Origin: Thermoflexibacter ruber | Lineage (GTDB): Bacteria; Bacteroidota; Bacteroidia; Cytophagales; Thermoflexibacteraceae | DNA: 44,251 bases | Assembly (NCBI RefSeq): GCF_900113045.1 | Contig: NZ_FONY01000002.1 | Span: forward strand, 1-44,251 | Direction of reading: 5' to 3' | Shown here: positions 44,233 to 44,251 of the stretch, piece by piece | Layout: each line of letters begins with the position of its first letter | Position numbering within the stretch: position 1 is the stretch's first letter | Program-made: the position numbers and the translations under genes | The notes under the pieces: generated by a model | Seen by the model: the letters and a program-made list of their open reading frames with translations, nothing else | Told to the model about the DNA's origin: nothing | Databases searched by the model: none

Positions 44233-44251
44233 CTATAAATAAGCTGCTGTT

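Noticed and set aside
44218-44251. First CRISPR repeat of an array
   Set aside because: Only one copy fits in the window, so no repeat-spacer pattern can be shown. Kept as a finding rather than a CRISPR feature.
1-44251. tRNA or rRNA genes
   Set aside because: I scanned the intergenic stretches for cloverleaf arms and conserved T-loop sequence and saw none.

Overview
The window is AT-rich and reads as chromosome of a Bacteroidota bacterium, most likely a Cytophagales-like lineage. The reasons are a relic of a type IX secretion C-terminal sorting domain, GSCFA and DUF4494-type proteins, a TPR/GAF/SpoIIE phosphatase, a carboxypeptidase-regulatory-domain TonB receptor, a DUF5723-type outer-membrane protein, WG repeats, and repeated TANNTTTG -7 promoter elements (the Bacteroidota sigma-70 signature) in front of several genes. 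I recognise no tRNA, rRNA or complete insertion sequence.

Layout. 1-4240 is accessory. A left-truncated protein with a PD-(D/E)XK-like nuclease core overlaps by one base a 739-aa unrecognised protein, like a defence operon entering from the left. After it come a GC-richer spacer, a sorting-domain relic, a terminator and an Uma2-family nuclease gene. 4244-21120 is mostly housekeeping: an S9-fold lipoprotein with all three catalytic residues replaced, endonuclease III, an HNH nuclease, a short methylmalonyl-CoA mutase small subunit, a GntP permease, ATP-dependent DNA ligase overlapping a nucleoside deaminase, MnmA, a GSCFA protein, a PhnZ-like HD oxygenase, a TonB receptor and an LptF/LptG permease. 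21212-24208 is a single-polypeptide restriction-modification gene flanked by a perfect 30-bp direct repeat. 24233-42252 holds a large orphan protein and then conserved genes: YicC, a TlpA-like thioredoxin, a C-terminal processing protease, PhzF, PhoD, a methyltransferase, SerS, DUF4494, the SpoIIE phosphatase, a WG-repeat protein, DUF5723, an SDR and a bifunctional nuclease.

The most striking locus is at the right edge (42444-44251). It encodes a 498-aa Cas12f/TnpB-type RuvC protein with intact D-E-D residues and a zinc ribbon. It is followed directly by a consensus -7 element and about 170 nt of densely folding sequence resembling a tracrRNA or omega RNA. No transposase lies beside it, and no CRISPR repeat can be shown before the window ends. 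The last 90 bases hold a 15-bp perfect inverted repeat that could be an anti-repeat/repeat pair or simply a hairpin. This looks like a compact RNA-guided nuclease system cut by the window edge.

The accessory modules at 1-4240, 21.2-24.2 kb and 42.4-44.25 kb (candidate defence pair, lone R-M gene, RNA-guided nuclease) sit between conserved genes and are the places to look for new biology.
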